6,068 bases of DNA from an uncultured Collinsella sp. (GCA_900552345.1 URZN01000082.1:1-6068); one strand, 5' to 3'; shown: positions 1-5,960, counted from the stretch's first letter. A program made the numbers and translations. The notes: generated by a model not told the origin, from the letters alone.

Positions 1-57
1 GCCCTGGAACACGGGTTTTTCGATGCCGAGCAGATCGCAGAGAGGAGTCTTGAGCAT
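1..57 (-). CDS. fabK: Enoyl-ACP reductase II, 5' end only (FabK)
   Basis: Only the first 19 codons are in the window; the gene runs off the left edge. The visible residues, MLKTPLCDLLGIEKPVFQG, match the N-terminus typical of FabK and related nitronate-monooxygenase-fold flavoproteins, whose first beta strand carries the P-(I/V)-(F/I)-Q-G motif. FabK is an FMN-dependent enzyme that reduces trans-2-enoyl-ACP in the last step of each elongation cycle and replaces FabI in many Gram-positive bacteria. The ATG lies 2 bases after the acpP stop, and a GGAG within the last acpP codons serves as ribosome binding site, so the two genes are probably translationally coupled. The fabH-acpP context favours FabK over a stand-alone nitronate monooxygenase, but 19 residues alone cannot separate them. 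Confidence 0.8.
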   Translation of the reverse strand, partial: MLKTPLCDLLGIEKPVFQG

Positions 58-59
58 CT

Positions 60-296
60 CTACTTCTCCAATGCCGCCTCGACTGTATCGGCGAACTCGC
101 CGACCGTCTTGGGGTTCTCCTCGGTATCGAGCTCAATGCCAAACTCGTCCTCGACGGCGACGAGGATCTCGACGGTGCCCAGACTGTCGAGGCCAATCTC
201 CTCGAGCGTGGACTCGGGCTTCATCTCGACGTCGTCAAGGCCAGCGGTCTCGCGGATAATGTCGCAAACGCGCTCGAAGGTCTTCTGGTCTGCCAT
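60..296 (-). CDS. acpP: Acyl carrier protein
   Basis: This 78-residue acidic protein carries the growing acyl chain of type II fatty-acid synthesis on a phosphopantetheine arm. The signature GLDSLGTVE lies at residues 35-43, with Ser38 as the attachment site for the 4'-phosphopantetheine added by AcpS. The length and the high Glu/Asp content (for example EVE/EDE stretches on helices II and III) are normal for the family. The ATG is preceded by AAAGGAG at 304-310, 7 bases upstream. The gene follows fabH by 52 bases and precedes fabK by 2 bases, so it belongs to the fab operon; here ACP is made between its loading partner FabH and the reductase FabK. Identification is secure. A dedicated polyketide ACP is unlikely given the neighbours. 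Confidence 0.97.
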   Translation of the reverse strand: MADQKTFERVCDIIRETAGLDDVEMKPESTLEEIGLDSLGTVEILVAVEDEFGIELDTEENPKTVGEFADTVEAALEK

Positions 297-348
297 GGTA
301 GTTCTCCTTTGTTTGTGCCCTAGGGGCGTTTTTATTTCCTATGTGCGA

Positions 349-1308
349 CTACTTCCAACGAAGCAGATAGCCACCTATATCCAGGCCGGCGCCAAATCCA
401 ACGAGGGCGATGGTGTCGTCCTCATTCAGTGCGTCGGTACGTGCCAGCCGGTCAAGCGCAAAGGGAATGCAGGCGCTCGAAATGTTGCCGGTCTCGCGTA
501 GCGTTCGAACCACGCGCTCGTCCGGCACGCCCAGGCGCTTGACCGCCTGACTCAGGATTCGTTCGTTAGCCTGATGGAATACAAAATGATCGATGTCTTC
601 GACCGAAATGCCCGCATCGCTTGCAAGCTTATGGACCGTGTCGCAGATGGCGTTGACGCCGAACTTGAACACGCGGCGACCATTCATGGACAGCACGCTC
701 GCGCTATCTGCGGAGTCCTTAAACGGCGAGGTGCCGACCAGACCGGGGACGCGCAGTGTTTCGACGTCAGGCGACGTCGAAAGCTCAACAGCAAGGGGAT
801 TCTCTCCCCCAGCCTCTATGACCGCAGCACCCGCGCCATCGCCAAAGAGCACGCACGTGGCACGGTCGGTCCAATCGAGCGCGCGCGTCATCTGCTCGGC
901 GGCAACGACCAGCACGTGCTTGGCTCGACCGCGGGCGATATGGCCCTCGGCGACATCGAGCGCAAATACGAAGCCTGCACAAGCCGCCGAAACGTCGAAG
1001 GCTGGACATGTGGCACCCAGGCGCTCAGCAACGGCGCACGCTTCGGCAGGAACGAGATGATCGCCCGTCGTCGTCGAGCAGACGATAAGATCCAGCTGGC
1101 TCGCATCGATTCCGGACGTCTGGAGCGCTTGCTCGCTCGCTGCCACGGCAAGGTCGTCGAGTGACTCGGCGGTGCACACATGGCGGCTCTTGATACCGGT
1201 GCGGGTAAAAATCCACTCATCCGAGGTATCGAGGAACTCGGACAGCTCGTCGTTGGAAACGCTGCGCTCGGGAAGAGCCGAGCCCGTTCCCAGTATCGTG
1301 AAGCCCAT
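349..1308 (-). CDS. fabH: 3-oxoacyl-ACP synthase III (KAS III)
   Basis: FabH starts fatty-acid synthesis by condensing an acyl-CoA primer with malonyl-ACP. The 319-residue product has the usual family length and a thiolase fold. The catalytic triad is visible: Cys110 in DVSAACAGF, His245 in FHQAN and Asn275 in GNISSACIP. DEWIFTRTGIKSRH near residues 30-43 and the FGDGAGA loop near 155-161 are also typical. The C-terminus ends GFGAGLDIGGYLLRW, where many family members read GLTWG. The start at 1308 is chosen because AAAGGAGGTT (1313-1322) sits just upstream and the protein then begins MGFTILGTGSALPE, as expected for FabH. An in-frame ATG at 1365 would add 19 residues encoded by the operator repeat. 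It is the first visible gene of the fab operon and is divergent from birA. Confidence 0.96.
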   Translation of the reverse strand: MGFTILGTGSALPERSVSNDELSEFLDTSDEWIFTRTGIKSRHVCTAESLDDLAVAASEQALQTSGIDASQLDLIVCSTTTGDHLVPAEACAVAERLGATCPAFDVSAACAGFVFALDVAEGHIARGRAKHVLVVAAEQMTRALDWTDRATCVLFGDGAGAAVIEAGGENPLAVELSTSPDVETLRVPGLVGTSPFKDSADSASVLSMNGRRVFKFGVNAICDTVHKLASDAGISVEDIDHFVFHQANERILSQAVKRLGVPDERVVRTLRETGNISSACIPFALDRLARTDALNEDDTIALVGFGAGLDIGGYLLRWK

Positions 1309-1312
1309 CACT

Positions 1313-1322
1313 AACCTCCTTT
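1313..1322 (-). promoter_or_regulatory. Ribosome binding site that fixes the fabH start
   Basis: Read on the minus strand this is AAAGGAGGTT, a near-perfect anti-16S match, about 6 bases before the ATG at 1308. It argues against the longer reading frame that begins at 1365. The first operator-like repeat ends only 2 bases farther upstream, so a protein bound there would lie next to this site in the DNA. Confidence 0.85.
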
Positions 1323-1324
1323 GA

Positions 1325-1343
1325 GTTGTTGACGTGTTTACAT
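1325..1343. repeat. Operator-like 19-base direct repeat, copy 1
   Basis: The plus strand reads GTTGTTGACGTGTTTACAT. It matches copy 2 (1373-1391) at 18 of 19 positions, 48 bases apart. Inside is a 16-base imperfect inverted repeat, on the minus strand TGTAAAC-AC-GTCAACA. This form is typical of sites for dimeric helix-turn-helix repressors. It lies immediately upstream of the fabH ribosome binding site, probably in the 5' leader of the fab transcript. The bound protein is not known. The site does not resemble the FapR consensus or the widely spaced half-sites of BirA. Confidence 0.65.
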
Positions 1344-1353
1344 CGACCAAGAG

Positions 1354-1394
1354 AGGATAGCGCATTTCAGTCGTTGTTGACGTGTTAACATTAA
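1354..1394 (-). promoter_or_regulatory. Possible fab operon promoter region (weak)
   Basis: On the minus strand TATCCT (1354-1359) could be a -10 element; the same hexamer is used in the strong ribosomal promoter of this window. Upstream, TCAACA (1375-1380) is a partial -35 match, but the spacing is only 15 bases. An alternative -10, TTTAAT at 1391-1396, has no good -35. If the first reading is right, repeat copy 2 covers the -35 and copy 1 lies just after the transcription start, which would suit repression. No convincing promoter for birA was seen on the plus strand. Confidence 0.3.
1373..1391. repeat. Operator-like 19-base direct repeat, copy 2
   Basis: The plus strand reads GTTGTTGACGTGTTAACAT and differs from copy 1 by one base (A for T at its 15th position). 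The minus-strand form TGTTAAC-AC-GTCAACA is an inverted repeat matching at 6 of 7 half-site positions, better than copy 1. It lies near the middle of the 176-base gap between fabH and birA, so one regulator could act on both divergent genes. Confidence 0.65.
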
Positions 1395-1466
1395 ATTGTC
1401 CAAATGCGACAAAGGCTTCACATTGTGTCTGTCTCTCGACACCATTGCGTTATTCACTTATTCATT

Positions 1467-1474
1467 AAGGAGGT
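1467..1474 (+). promoter_or_regulatory. Ribosome binding site that fixes the birA start
   Basis: AAGGAGGT lies 10 bases before the ATG at 1485. The spacing is slightly long but the match is complete. It favours this start over the in-frame ATG at 1404, which has no such site and would add 27 residues unlike any biotin ligase N-terminus. Confidence 0.8.
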
Positions 1475-1484
1475 AGCAGCCGCT

Positions 1485-2261
1485 ATGGATGCCCAATTAA
1501 CGATAGTCGACGTAACCGGATCGACCAACGATGACCTGCTCGAAGCAGGAAAACAAGGAGCGCCGCACGGCACAGGACTTGCCGCCCGGGCTCAGACAGC
1601 AGGACGCGGCCGGCGCGGCCACAAGTGGGATTCAACCGCCGGCAACCTATTGCTTTCGATTGTCCTGCGTCCATGCGTTAATCCTTCAAAGTACTCTGGT
1701 CTTGCCGCCGTCAGCGGCCTAGCGGTGCTCGAGGCGCTCGAAAAGCAGGGTCTTGCAAACGAGATTGGCCTCAAATGGCCCAACGACCTGGTCGCGCGAG
1801 GACGCAAGCTCGGCGGCATTCTGGTCGAGGCGGCACGCGATAACGAAGGCAAACCTTTCGCCGTCTGCGGCATTGGCGTCAATGTGAACTATGTGCCTTC
1901 GGAGGTTCCCGATGGCGGCCTGCCGGCAATCGGTCTCTCGGACCTCAACGAGAATGTTCCCGCCGTCGATGTGCTACTCAAGGAGGTCTATCACGCGGTC
2001 GTGAACGCTGTAGACACATGGGCAGAGCGTCTCAACGCCATGGAAGAAGACGCCGGACCGCTCGCGCCCGTCCACGGCGAATATATCGGTCATCTCAATT
2101 GGATTGGGGATCACGTTATCGCCCGTTCCCCCGCTGGGGACGAGCTGGCGCGTGGAATCTTTCAAACGGTCGATGACTTTGGTCGCGCGTGTATCGAAAC
2201 GGAAGGCGGCTTGCGATCCTTCCATTTTGAGGAGGCATCGCTGCGTCCCTTGAGCGAATAG
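1485..2261 (+). CDS. birA: Biotin--[acetyl-CoA-carboxylase] ligase, no HTH domain
   Basis: This enzyme makes biotinyl-5'-AMP from biotin and ATP and transfers biotin to a lysine of biotin carrier proteins such as AccB. The 258-residue product has the ligase core: STND at 13-16, the adenylate-binding loop GRGRRGH at 40-46, KWPND at 97-101 with the catalytic-type lysine, KLGGILVE at 108-115 and GIGVNVN further on. A small C-terminal SH3-like domain follows from about residue 205 (GEYIG to the end). The N-terminal winged-helix domain of bifunctional BirA (about 60 residues in E. coli) is absent, so this is a monofunctional (class I) ligase that should not itself act as a repressor. It is divergent from fabH and convergent with rpsJ. 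Its target AccB is often encoded farther down such fab operons, outside this window. Confidence 0.95.
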   Translation: MDAQLTIVDVTGSTNDDLLEAGKQGAPHGTGLAARAQTAGRGRRGHKWDSTAGNLLLSIVLRPCVNPSKYSGLAAVSGLAVLEALEKQGLANEIGLKWPNDLVARGRKLGGILVEAARDNEGKPFAVCGIGVNVNYVPSEVPDGGLPAIGLSDLNENVPAVDVLLKEVYHAVVNAVDTWAERLNAMEEDAGPLAPVHGEYIGHLNWIGDHVIARSPAGDELARGIFQTVDDFGRACIETEGGLRSFHFEEASLRPLSE

Positions 2262-2312
2262 GGCGCTGCAGCCACCTACTCGGCAGCAATGCCCGGCAGT
2301 CCAAACCATTAT

Positions 2313-2355
2313 TCAAAACAAAAGAGCCCCGCTACCATAATGGCAGCGGGGCTCT
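2313..2355 (-). terminator. Intrinsic terminator after rpsJ
   Basis: The arms 2323-2333 and 2345-2355 form a perfect 11-base-pair stem (AGAGCCCCGCT with AGCGGGGCTCT), and CCA/TGG can pair further inside the loop. On the minus strand the stem is followed by TTTTGTTTTG, a good U-rich tract, 21 bases after the rpsJ stop. On the plus strand the hairpin follows birA by about 60 bases but has no U tract after it, so it should act mainly on the ribosomal operon. Confidence 0.93.
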
Positions 2356-2376
2356 GTAAGCTATGAGCAATATCGC

Positions 2377-2685
2377 CTAGAGCTTGATGTCGATGTCGAC
2401 GCCAGCGGGGAGGTCGAGACGCATGAGCGAATCAACGGTGCCCGAGGTGGGGTCGAGGATGTCGATGAGGCGCTTGTGGGTGCGCATCTCGAACTGCTCA
2501 CGGGAGTCCTTGTTCACATGCGGCGAGCGGATAACCGTGTACAGGTTGCGCTCGGTGGGCAGGGGGACAGGACCGGAAACGCGAGCGCCGGTCTTCTGAG
2601 CGGTCTCGACGATGAGCTTCGCGGACTGATCGACGACCTCGTGATCATAGCCCTTGAGGCGAATGCGGATCTTCTGGGTAGCCAA
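2377..2685 (-). CDS. rpsJ: 30S ribosomal protein S10 (NusE)
   Basis: S10 is a 30S head protein and, with NusB, part of the transcription antitermination complex. The 102-residue length is standard. The diagnostic stretch runs from [10 protein letters not shown] (38-47) through the extended ribosome-binding loop [13 protein letters not shown] (54-66) to [10 protein letters not shown]. The start codon is TTG at 2685. It is supported by GGAGGT at 2691-2696 and by the conserved N-terminus (M)[14 protein letters not shown], and no in-frame ATG fits. The gene lies 60 bases after fusA and is the last gene before a strong terminator. In most bacteria rpsJ heads the S10 operon with rplC next, so its position here at the end of the str operon is unusual. 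Confidence 0.97.
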   Translation of the reverse strand: MATQKIRIRLKGYDHEVVDQSAKLIVETAQKTGARVSGPVPLPTERNLYTVIRSPHVNKDSREQFEMRTHKRLIDILDPTSGTVDSLMRLDLPAGVDIDIKL

Positions 2686-2690
2686 CTTAA

Positions 2691-2696
2691 ACCTCC
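2691..2696 (-). promoter_or_regulatory. Ribosome binding site for the TTG start of rpsJ
   Basis: The minus strand reads GGAGGT, 5 bases before the TTG at 2685. A strong site at good spacing supports the TTG as the true start. Confidence 0.85.
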
Positions 2697-2703
2697 AAAG
2701 AGT

Positions 2704-2720
2704 GCGAGAGATGTTCTCGC
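2704..2720 (-). promoter_or_regulatory. Hairpin in the fusA-rpsJ gap
   Basis: GCGAGA (2704-2709) and TCTCGC (2715-2720) form a perfect 6-base-pair stem with a 5-base loop in the mRNA between fusA and rpsJ. No U tract follows, so it is not an intrinsic terminator. It ends 7 bases before the rpsJ ribosome binding site and could affect mRNA processing or rpsJ translation. Confidence 0.4.
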
Positions 2721-2745
2721 GGATTACGTAACAGGGAGCTCGAAC

Positions 2746-4845
2746 TTAGGCGTTCTTGCTCATGACCTCGTCCACGATGGACTTGGGCGCGGGCTCATAA
2801 GAGTCGAACTGCATCGTGTAGGATGCACGGCCCTGGGTCTGGGAGCGAAGGTCGGTAGCGTAACCGAACATCTCGCCCAGCGGCACCTTGGCACGGATGA
2901 GCTTGCTGTTCTTGCGATCCTCCATGCCCTCGATCTTGCCGCGACGACCGGAGAGGTTGCCCATAACGTCGCCCATGTACTGCTCGGGGGTCTCGACCTC
3001 GACAGCCATGATCGGCTCGAGCAGCTGCGGGTCGGACTTCTTGAGGGCGTCCTTGATAGCCATGGAACCGGCGATCTTGAAGGCGGCCTCGGAGGAGTCG
3101 ACCTCGTGGTAAGAACCGTCGAACAGGGTGACCTTGACGTCGAGGACCGGGAAGCCGGCGATAACACCGGTGTTCAGGGCCTCCTGGATGCCCTTGTCGA
3201 TGGACGGGATGTACTCCTTGGGCACGACGCCGCCGACGATAGCGTTGACGAACTCGTAGCCGAAGCCCTCCTCCATCTTCTCGAGCTTGATGACGGCGTG
3301 GCCGTACTGACCGCGACCACCGGACTGACGGACGAACTTGCCCTCAGCCTTCTCGACGTCGTGACCAGCCGTCTCGCGGTAGGCAACCTGGGGCTTACCA
3401 ACGTTAGCGTCAACCTTGAACTCACGGAGCAGACGGTCGACGATGATCTCGAGGTGCAGCTCGCCCATGCCGGCGATGATGGTCTGGCCGGTCTCCTCGT
3501 CGGTGTGGACCTGGAAGGTCGGGTCCTCCTCGGCGAGCTTCTGCAGACCCACGGCGAGCTTGTCCTGCTCGGCCTTGGTCTTGGGCTCGACGGCGATGTC
3601 GATAACGGGATCGGGGAAGTCCATGGACTCGAGGATGATGGGATGGTCCTCATCACACAGGGACTCGCCGGTCGTCGTATTCTTGAGGCCGACAGCCGCG
3701 ACGATGTCGCCCGTGGAGCAGTAATCGACATCATGCTGCTCGTTGGAATGCATCTCGAGGATACGGCCGATGCGCTCCTTCTTGCCGTTGTTGGCATTGA
3801 TGACATAGGAGCCGGAATCCAGACGGCCCGAATAGACGCGCAGGTAGGTGAGCTTGCCGACATAGGGGTCGGTCATGATCTTGAACGCCAGAGACGAGAA
3901 CGGCTCCTTGTTGGAAGGCTTGCGCTCCTCCTCCTGGTCCGTGTCGGGATTGATGCCGACGACAGGCGGCACGTCGAGCGGGCTGGGCAGGTAGTCGACG
4001 ACTGCGTCGAGCAGCTCCTGGACGCCCTTGTTCTTGTAGGCGGAGCCCACGAAGACGAGGTTGAGCTCGTTGGCCAGAACGCCCTTGCGCAGAGCAGCCT
4101 TGAGCTCCTCGACGGTGAAGTCCTCCTCCATGAGGATCTTCTCCATGAGCTCGTCGTCAAAGCTGGCAGCAGCGTCGAGGAGCTCCTCGCGCTTGGTGGC
4201 AGCGATGTCGGCGAACTCAGCCGGGATCTCGTCCATCGGCTCGGGGTAGGTCATGCCCTTGTCGTCGGCCTTGAAGTCCCATGCAGTCATGGTGACCAGG
4301 TCGATGACGCCCCAGAAGTTGTCCTCGGCGCCCATCGGGACCTGAGCGGCCACGGCGTTAGCGTCGAGACGATCCTTCATGGTCTCGATAGCGTTGAAGA
4401 AGTCAGCGCCCACGCGGTCATACTTGTTGATGAAGGCGATACGGGGGACGTTGAAGGTAGAAGCCTGACGCCAAACGGTCTCAGACTGGGGCTGAACGCC
4501 GGCAACGGCGTCGAAGACGGCGACAGCGCCATCGAGGACGCGCAGGCAGCGCTCGACCTCGGCGGTGAAGTCAACGTGGCCCGGGGTGTCGATGATCTGG
4601 ATGCGGTAGTCCTTACCGTCCTTGTTCCAGAAGCACGTGGTAGCAGCGGAGGTAATGGTTACGCCGCGCTCCTGCTCCTGAACCATCCAGTCCATGGTGG
4701 CAGCACCCTCATGGACCTCACCGATCTTGTGGGTCTTACCGGTGTAGTAAAGAATACGCTCGGTCGTGGTGGTCTTACCGGCATCGATGTGGGCCATGAT
4801 GCCGATGTTACGGGTATCGGAAAGCTTGTACTTAGGCTTAGCCAT
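2746..4845 (-). CDS. fusA: Translation elongation factor G
   Basis: EF-G is the GTPase that drives tRNA-mRNA translocation and, with RRF, ribosome recycling. The 699-residue length is typical. In the G domain, AHIDAGKT (18-25) is the P-loop, RGVTIT (60-65) lies in switch I, DTPGH (86-90) is G3 and NKYD (140-143) is G4, where most EF-Gs have NKMD. Domain IV, which reaches the decoding centre, begins near PQVAYRET and contains [10 protein letters not shown]. The C-terminus has the domain V ending [15 protein letters not shown]. These features fit canonical EF-G rather than EF-4 or a tetracycline-protection protein. The ATG at 4845 has a modest AAGGAA site upstream. The gene begins 19 bases after rpsG, so both are surely cotranscribed. 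tuf, which often follows fusA, is not here. Confidence 0.98.
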   Translation of the reverse strand: MAKPKYKLSDTRNIGIMAHIDAGKTTTTERILYYTGKTHKIGEVHEGAATMDWMVQEQERGVTITSAATTCFWNKDGKDYRIQIIDTPGHVDFTAEVERCLRVLDGAVAVFDAVAGVQPQSETVWRQASTFNVPRIAFINKYDRVGADFFNAIETMKDRLDANAVAAQVPMGAEDNFWGVIDLVTMTAWDFKADDKGMTYPEPMDEIPAEFADIAATKREELLDAAASFDDELMEKILMEEDFTVEELKAALRKGVLANELNLVFVGSAYKNKGVQELLDAVVDYLPSPLDVPPVVGINPDTDQEEERKPSNKEPFSSLAFKIMTDPYVGKLTYLRVYSGRLDSGSYVINANNGKKERIGRILEMHSNEQHDVDYCSTGDIVAAVGLKNTTTGESLCDEDHPIILESMDFPDPVIDIAVEPKTKAEQDKLAVGLQKLAEEDPTFQVHTDEETGQTIIAGMGELHLEIIVDRLLREFKVDANVGKPQVAYRETAGHDVEKAEGKFVRQSGGRGQYGHAVIKLEKMEEGFGYEFVNAIVGGVVPKEYIPSIDKGIQEALNTGVIAGFPVLDVKVTLFDGSYHEVDSSEAAFKIAGSMAIKDALKKSDPQLLEPIMAVEVETPEQYMGDVMGNLSGRRGKIEGMEDRKNSKLIRAKVPLGEMFGYATDLRSQTQGRASYTMQFDSYEPAPKSIVDEVMSKNA

Positions 4846-4864
4846 GTTAGTTCCTTACCTTAAC

Positions 4865-5338
4865 TTACCAACGATAGTGAGAGAACGCGCGGTTGGCCTC
4901 GGCCATCTTGAAGACGTCCTCACGCTTCTTGACGGAAGCGCCCAGGCCGTTGGAAGCGTCGAGGATCTCGTTGGCGAGACGCTCGGCCATGGTCTTCTCC
5001 TTGCGAGCGCGGGAGAAGTTGACGATCCAGCGGATACCCAGAGCGGTGGAACGACGGGAGTTGACCTCCATCGGGACCTGATAGGTAGCGCCACCGACAC
5101 GCTTGGGCTTAACCTCGAGCGTGGGCTTGACGTTGTCCATAGCCTTCTTGAAGGTAGCGAGAGCGTCGCCACCCTCGGACTTCTCGGCAACGATCTCGAA
5201 AGCGGTGTAAACGATGCGCTCAGCGGTGGCCTTCTTGCCGTCAAGAAGGACCTTGTTGATGAGCTGAGTCACCAGGCGGTTGTTGTAAACGGCGTCAGGC
5301 TGAACCTCACGACGATTAGCTGCTGCACGACGCGGCAT
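4865..5338 (-). CDS. rpsG: 30S ribosomal protein S7
   Basis: S7 is a primary 16S rRNA-binding protein that nucleates assembly of the 30S head and lies near the E-site tRNA. The 157-residue product is about the usual length. Visible family motifs are the N-terminal [36 protein letters not shown] and the beta-hairpin region ATYQVPMEV, followed by [10 protein letters not shown] and the conserved end FSHYRW. The ATG at 5338 is preceded by AAGGAG. It lies 73 bases after rpsL; that gap holds a hairpin in the position where S7 represses the E. coli str mRNA. It is followed by fusA after 19 bases. Confidence 0.98.
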   Translation of the reverse strand: MPRRAAANRREVQPDAVYNNRLVTQLINKVLLDGKKATAERIVYTAFEIVAEKSEGGDALATFKKAMDNVKPTLEVKPKRVGGATYQVPMEVNSRRSTALGIRWIVNFSRARKEKTMAERLANEILDASNGLGASVKKREDVFKMAEANRAFSHYRW

Positions 5339-5360
5339 GTGAAATCTCCTTAAGTGTCTA

Positions 5361-5386
5361 CCGTGCGGCGCTTAGGCGGCACACGG
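5361..5386 (-). promoter_or_regulatory. rpsL-rpsG intercistronic hairpin, possible S7 target
   Basis: In the mRNA, CCGTGTG pairs with the distal CGCACGG (7 pairs including one G-U), then a C-C mismatch, then CGC/GCG, closing a 4-base loop at 5372-5375. No U tract follows. In E. coli S7 binds the rpsL-rpsG intercistronic region and inhibits translation of the operon. The location matches, but similarity to the E. coli S7 site itself was not established. Confidence 0.4.
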
Positions 5387-5411
5387 CGAAAGTATCAAAA
5401 CGTTATCTGGC

Positions 5412-5789
5412 TTATTTGGCCTTGGGGCGCTTAGCACCGTACTTGGAACGGGCCTGCATACGGTTCTGGACCGGAGCAGCGTCGTAGGCGCCACGGATGA
5501 CGTGATAACGGACACCAGGGAGGTCACGGACACGACCGCCGCGGACGAGCACGATGGAGTGCTCCTGCAGGTTGTGGCCCTCACCCGGGATGTAAGCAGT
5601 AACTTCGATGCCGTTGACAAGGCGAACACGGGCAACCTTACGAAGAGCCGAGTTCGGCTTCTTGGGGCTCGTGGTGAAGACGCGGGTGCACACGCCGCGC
5701 TTCTGGGAGTTGTGCTGCAGAGCAGCGTTCTTGGACTTCTTGGGCACGGAACGACGGCCCTGGCGAACCAGCTGGTTAATAGTAGGCAA
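5412..5789 (-). CDS. rpsL: 30S ribosomal protein S12
   Basis: S12 lies at the decoding centre and controls translational accuracy. The 125-residue protein has QKRGVCTRV (29-37), the decoding loop [13 protein letters not shown] (39-51) and the second loop GGRVRDLPG (84-92). E. coli numbering applies without gaps. Lys43, the main streptomycin-resistance position, is unchanged. Residue 88, normally Lys in RVKDLPG, is Arg here (codon CGT at 5526-5528). Asp89, the site of beta-methylthiolation in some bacteria, is present. The start is TTG at 5789, supported by AAGGAG at 5796-5801 and by the conserved N-terminus PTINQLVR. It is the first gene of the operon, about 87 bases after the predicted transcription start. 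Confidence 0.98.
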   Translation of the reverse strand: MPTINQLVRQGRRSVPKKSKNAALQHNSQKRGVCTRVFTTSPKKPNSALRKVARVRLVNGIEVTAYIPGEGHNLQEHSIVLVRGGRVRDLPGVRYHVIRGAYDAAPVQNRMQARSKYGAKRPKAK

Positions 5790-5795
5790 AGCGTA

Positions 5796-5801
5796 CTCCT
5801 T
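5796..5801 (-). promoter_or_regulatory. Ribosome binding site for the TTG start of rpsL
   Basis: AAGGAG on the minus strand lies 6 bases before the TTG. No in-frame ATG or GTG with a fitting N-terminus exists nearby, so the TTG start is well supported. Confidence 0.85.
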
Positions 5802-5842
5802 CTCGAATGATTCCAGCTTTCTGTAAAGTGCAACGGCTTGAA

Positions 5843-5867
5843 TCGAGGGGTCAGCATCCCCCTACGA
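5843..5867 (-). promoter_or_regulatory. Hairpin in the rpsL leader
   Basis: In the leader RNA, TCG-T-AGGGG pairs with CCCCT-CGA: eight base pairs with one bulged base (5864), closing an 8-base loop (5851-5858). It begins about 10 bases after the predicted transcription start. It has no U tract, so it may stabilise the 5' end or take part in regulation. It matches no riboswitch I recognise. Confidence 0.4.
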
Positions 5868-5882
5868 AACACGCAGTTCGAT

Positions 5883-5911
5883 AGGATACGTGGCGTTAGC
5901 TGTGCCGTCAA
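5883..5911 (-). promoter_or_regulatory. Promoter of the rpsL-rpsG-fusA-rpsJ operon
   Basis: On the minus strand TTGACG (5906-5911) is a 5 of 6 match to the -35 consensus and TATCCT (5883-5888) a fair -10, with the optimal 17-base spacing. Transcription should start near 5876, giving a leader of about 87 bases. It lies about 50 bases after the terminator of the preceding unit, as expected for an independent ribosomal operon promoter. Confidence 0.8.
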
Positions 5912-5960
5912 CAGACCACGCCGCCGGGCGTATCCCAAAATTGGCACATTTCCGCAAAGC

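Noticed and set aside
317..337. GCCC-TAG-GGGC followed by GTTTTTATTT on the plus strand, terminator-like
   Set aside because: The stem has only 4 base pairs and no plus-strand gene precedes it. It lies between fabH and acpP, where it may at most be a small hairpin before the acpP ribosome binding site.
574..1164. Plus-strand open frames opposite fabH, the longest of 196 codons
   Set aside because: They lie opposite a gene with a complete catalytic triad and have no recognisable domains or supporting start signals.
1309..1365. N-terminal extension of fabH from the ATG at 1365
   Set aside because: The extra 19 residues are encoded by the operator-like repeat, do not resemble a FabH N-terminus, and the start at 1308 has a near-perfect ribosome binding site.
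1325..1391. Repeats as a BirA or FapR binding site
   Set aside because: BirA sites have half-sites separated by about 14-16 bases and the ligase here lacks a DNA-binding domain; the FapR consensus has a different sequence. The inverted arms here are 2 bases apart.
1404..1484. N-terminal extension of birA from the ATG at 1404
   Set aside because: The 27 residues are too short and too unlike a winged helix to be the missing DNA-binding domain, and AAGGAGGT before the ATG at 1485 marks the true start.
2476..4863. A 795-codon open frame on the plus strand, antisense to all of fusA
   Set aside because: It mirrors the codon bias of fusA: the translation is a low-complexity run rich in Leu, Val, Asp and Gly with no domain I recognise, it lies opposite a certain gene, and no ribosome binding site or promoter was seen. 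Long antisense frames are common opposite highly expressed GC-rich genes.
5372..5857. Leader peptide or alternative gene beginning ATG-CTG-ACC at 5857 and running through rpsL in another frame
   Set aside because: The G-rich run abuts the ATG with no spacing, the frame overlaps rpsL entirely, and the translation is Ser/Arg/Leu-rich noise.
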